Source of the DNA: Pseudomonadota bacterium
GTDB taxonomy: Bacteria; Myxococcota_A; Polyangia; Fen-1088
Direction: 5' to 3'
Assembly (NCBI GenBank): GCA_017881285.1
Contig: JADGRD010000238.1
Span: 1-6,065, forward strand
DNA length: 6,065 nucleotides
Position 1 is the stretch's first letter, and every line of letters starts with the position of its first letter. The translations under genes were made by a program, and so were the position numbers. The notes under the pieces were generated by a model that saw only the letters and a list, made by a program, of their open reading frames with translations, did not search any database and was not told the origin of the DNA. Of this stretch, positions 5,301 to 6,065 are shown one piece after another.

Positions 5301-6065
5301 TTATCTAGAGTAGATGAGAATCTCGTGGTTGCCGTCCGCGGTCTTGCGCGACACCGCGATCTTGTTGCCGCCGGCGGACCAAGGATAGGGCTGCTTGTCG
5401 GGCAGCCCGATCTCGCCGATCACGGACACCTTCCCGCTGCCCGGATCCAGGCTGAAGAAGCCGAGCGCGAAGCGCGCCTCCTCTTTCATGTCGCCCTGCT
5501 TGCGGCCCGGCCGGTCGGCGAGCAGCGAGAACACCACCTTGTTGCCGACCTGGCGCTGCTGCAACGTGGTCGGATCGTAGTCCTGCACCGGCAAGGTCAG
5601 GTTCAAGGGCCGCACCTTCTCGCCCGGCCCAACCAGCTCGTAACCCTTCTGGCCCTCGGCGAGGACGATGACCGCCGGCTGGTCGGGCTTCTCGCCGCGC
5701 TTGTGCACGTATTCGAGGAAATTCTCGAGCTTGGGCGGCGTCTTGCCCGGCCCGGCCTTGCCGCTCTTGACGTCCCAGAGCGCGAACTGCGGCGGCTGGC
5801 GCGCGTCGGTCTTGCGATTGTAGGCGCCCGGCCGTTCCACCATGGCGGCGAAATGGCTGTTGGTGAAGCCGAGAAAGGTGACACCACCGCCGCCGGCGAC
5901 GGTGCCGTTCCCCTCGACGACTACGTCCTTGAGCAGGAGGGTGCCGCCATCGGGCTTGTAGGCCTGGATGCTGAAACGCCGGCCGCCCGAAGGCTCGTTC
6001 TTCTCCGAGACCGCGACGAACGCCTTGGGCGACATGGAAATCTCGCAGTCGTCGAAGCTCTGCGT
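5301..6065 (-). CDS. Unrecognised protein, C-terminal part, possible beta-propeller (TolB/PD40-like) end
   Basis: The frame is open from the right edge to TAA at 5303-5301, giving 254 visible residues. The N-terminus lies outside the window. An ATG at 6035 is in frame, but ten sense codons (reading TQSFDDCEIS) precede it up to the edge and no clear start signal is seen, so it is probably internal. I do not recognise the family. The visible part is rich in predicted beta strands with Gly/Pro turns and has no transmembrane segment. It has a charged, Lys/Pro-rich stretch (KSGKAGPGKTPPKLENF, roughly the middle). The end, YPWSAGGNKIAVSRK followed by HEILIYSR, resembles a PD40/TolB-type repeat (WSPDGxxIAF...EIYV). 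A secreted or periplasmic propeller protein is therefore possible, but the signal-peptide region is not visible. It converges on the reductase gene and is separated from it by the repeat block, so it probably does not belong to the sugar pathway. Confidence 0.8.
   Translation of the reverse strand, partial: TQSFDDCEISMSPKAFVAVSEKNEPSGGRRFSIQAYKPDGGTLLLKDVVVEGNGTVAGGGGVTFLGFTNSHFAAMVERPGAYNRKTDARQPPQFALWDVKSGKAGPGKTPPKLENFLEYVHKRGEKPDQPAVIVLAEGQKGYELVGPGEKVRPLNLTLPVQDYDPTTLQQRQVGNKVVFSLLADRPGRKQGDMKEEARFALGFFSLDPGSGKVSVIGEIGLPDKQPYPWSAGGNKIAVSRKTADGNHEILIYSR

Noticed and set aside
5005..5313. Plus-strand open frame of 102 codons through the repeat block
   Set aside because: It is a Pro/Arg-rich translation of palindromic repeats, with no ribosome site or domain. 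Such frames arise routinely from these repeats.

Overview
The window is GC-rich DNA with tightly packed, overlapping genes. It looks like a chromosomal surface-polysaccharide (O-antigen or capsule type) locus of a proteobacterium. The base composition, the protein sequences and the style of intergenic repeat make a betaproteobacterium plausible, but that assignment is an inference and no marker gene is present to settle it.

Layout. Positions 1-2778 (minus strand) hold a compact leftward unit: rfbF (glucose-1-phosphate cytidylyltransferase), rfbG (CDP-glucose 4,6-dehydratase) and a membrane-anchored family 2 glycosyltransferase that runs off the left edge. Neighbouring genes in this unit overlap by a few bases, which suggests translational coupling. 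Positions 2779-2951 form a divergent intergenic region. Positions 2952-4995 (plus strand) hold rfbH, the PMP/[2Fe-2S] dehydratase E1, followed by a small flavin/NAD(P)H reductase. Positions 4996-5300 contain no gene; they are filled with GC-rich, modular palindromic repeats lying between convergent genes. Positions 5301-6065 (minus strand) are the C-terminal part of an unrecognised protein whose last residues resemble a beta-propeller (TolB/PD40-like) repeat.

How the genes work together. RfbF makes CDP-glucose from glucose-1-phosphate and CTP. RfbG converts it to CDP-4-keto-6-deoxyglucose. RfbH removes the C3 hydroxyl using PMP, with electrons delivered through an iron-sulfur cluster. The flavin reductase probably supplies those electrons in place of classical E3, giving a CDP-4-keto-3,6-dideoxyglucose-type product. 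The final C4 reductase or epimerase that would define the sugar (abequose, paratose, tyvelose, ascarylose or another) is not in the window. The glycosyltransferase is a candidate for transferring a sugar to a lipid or glycan acceptor.

I found no wholly new system. The most unusual points are that the E3-like reductase lacks the ferredoxin domain of classical E3, that the pathway is split into two divergent units, and that the repeat block between the convergent genes contains two related units, one apparently interrupted by a 66-base insertion.
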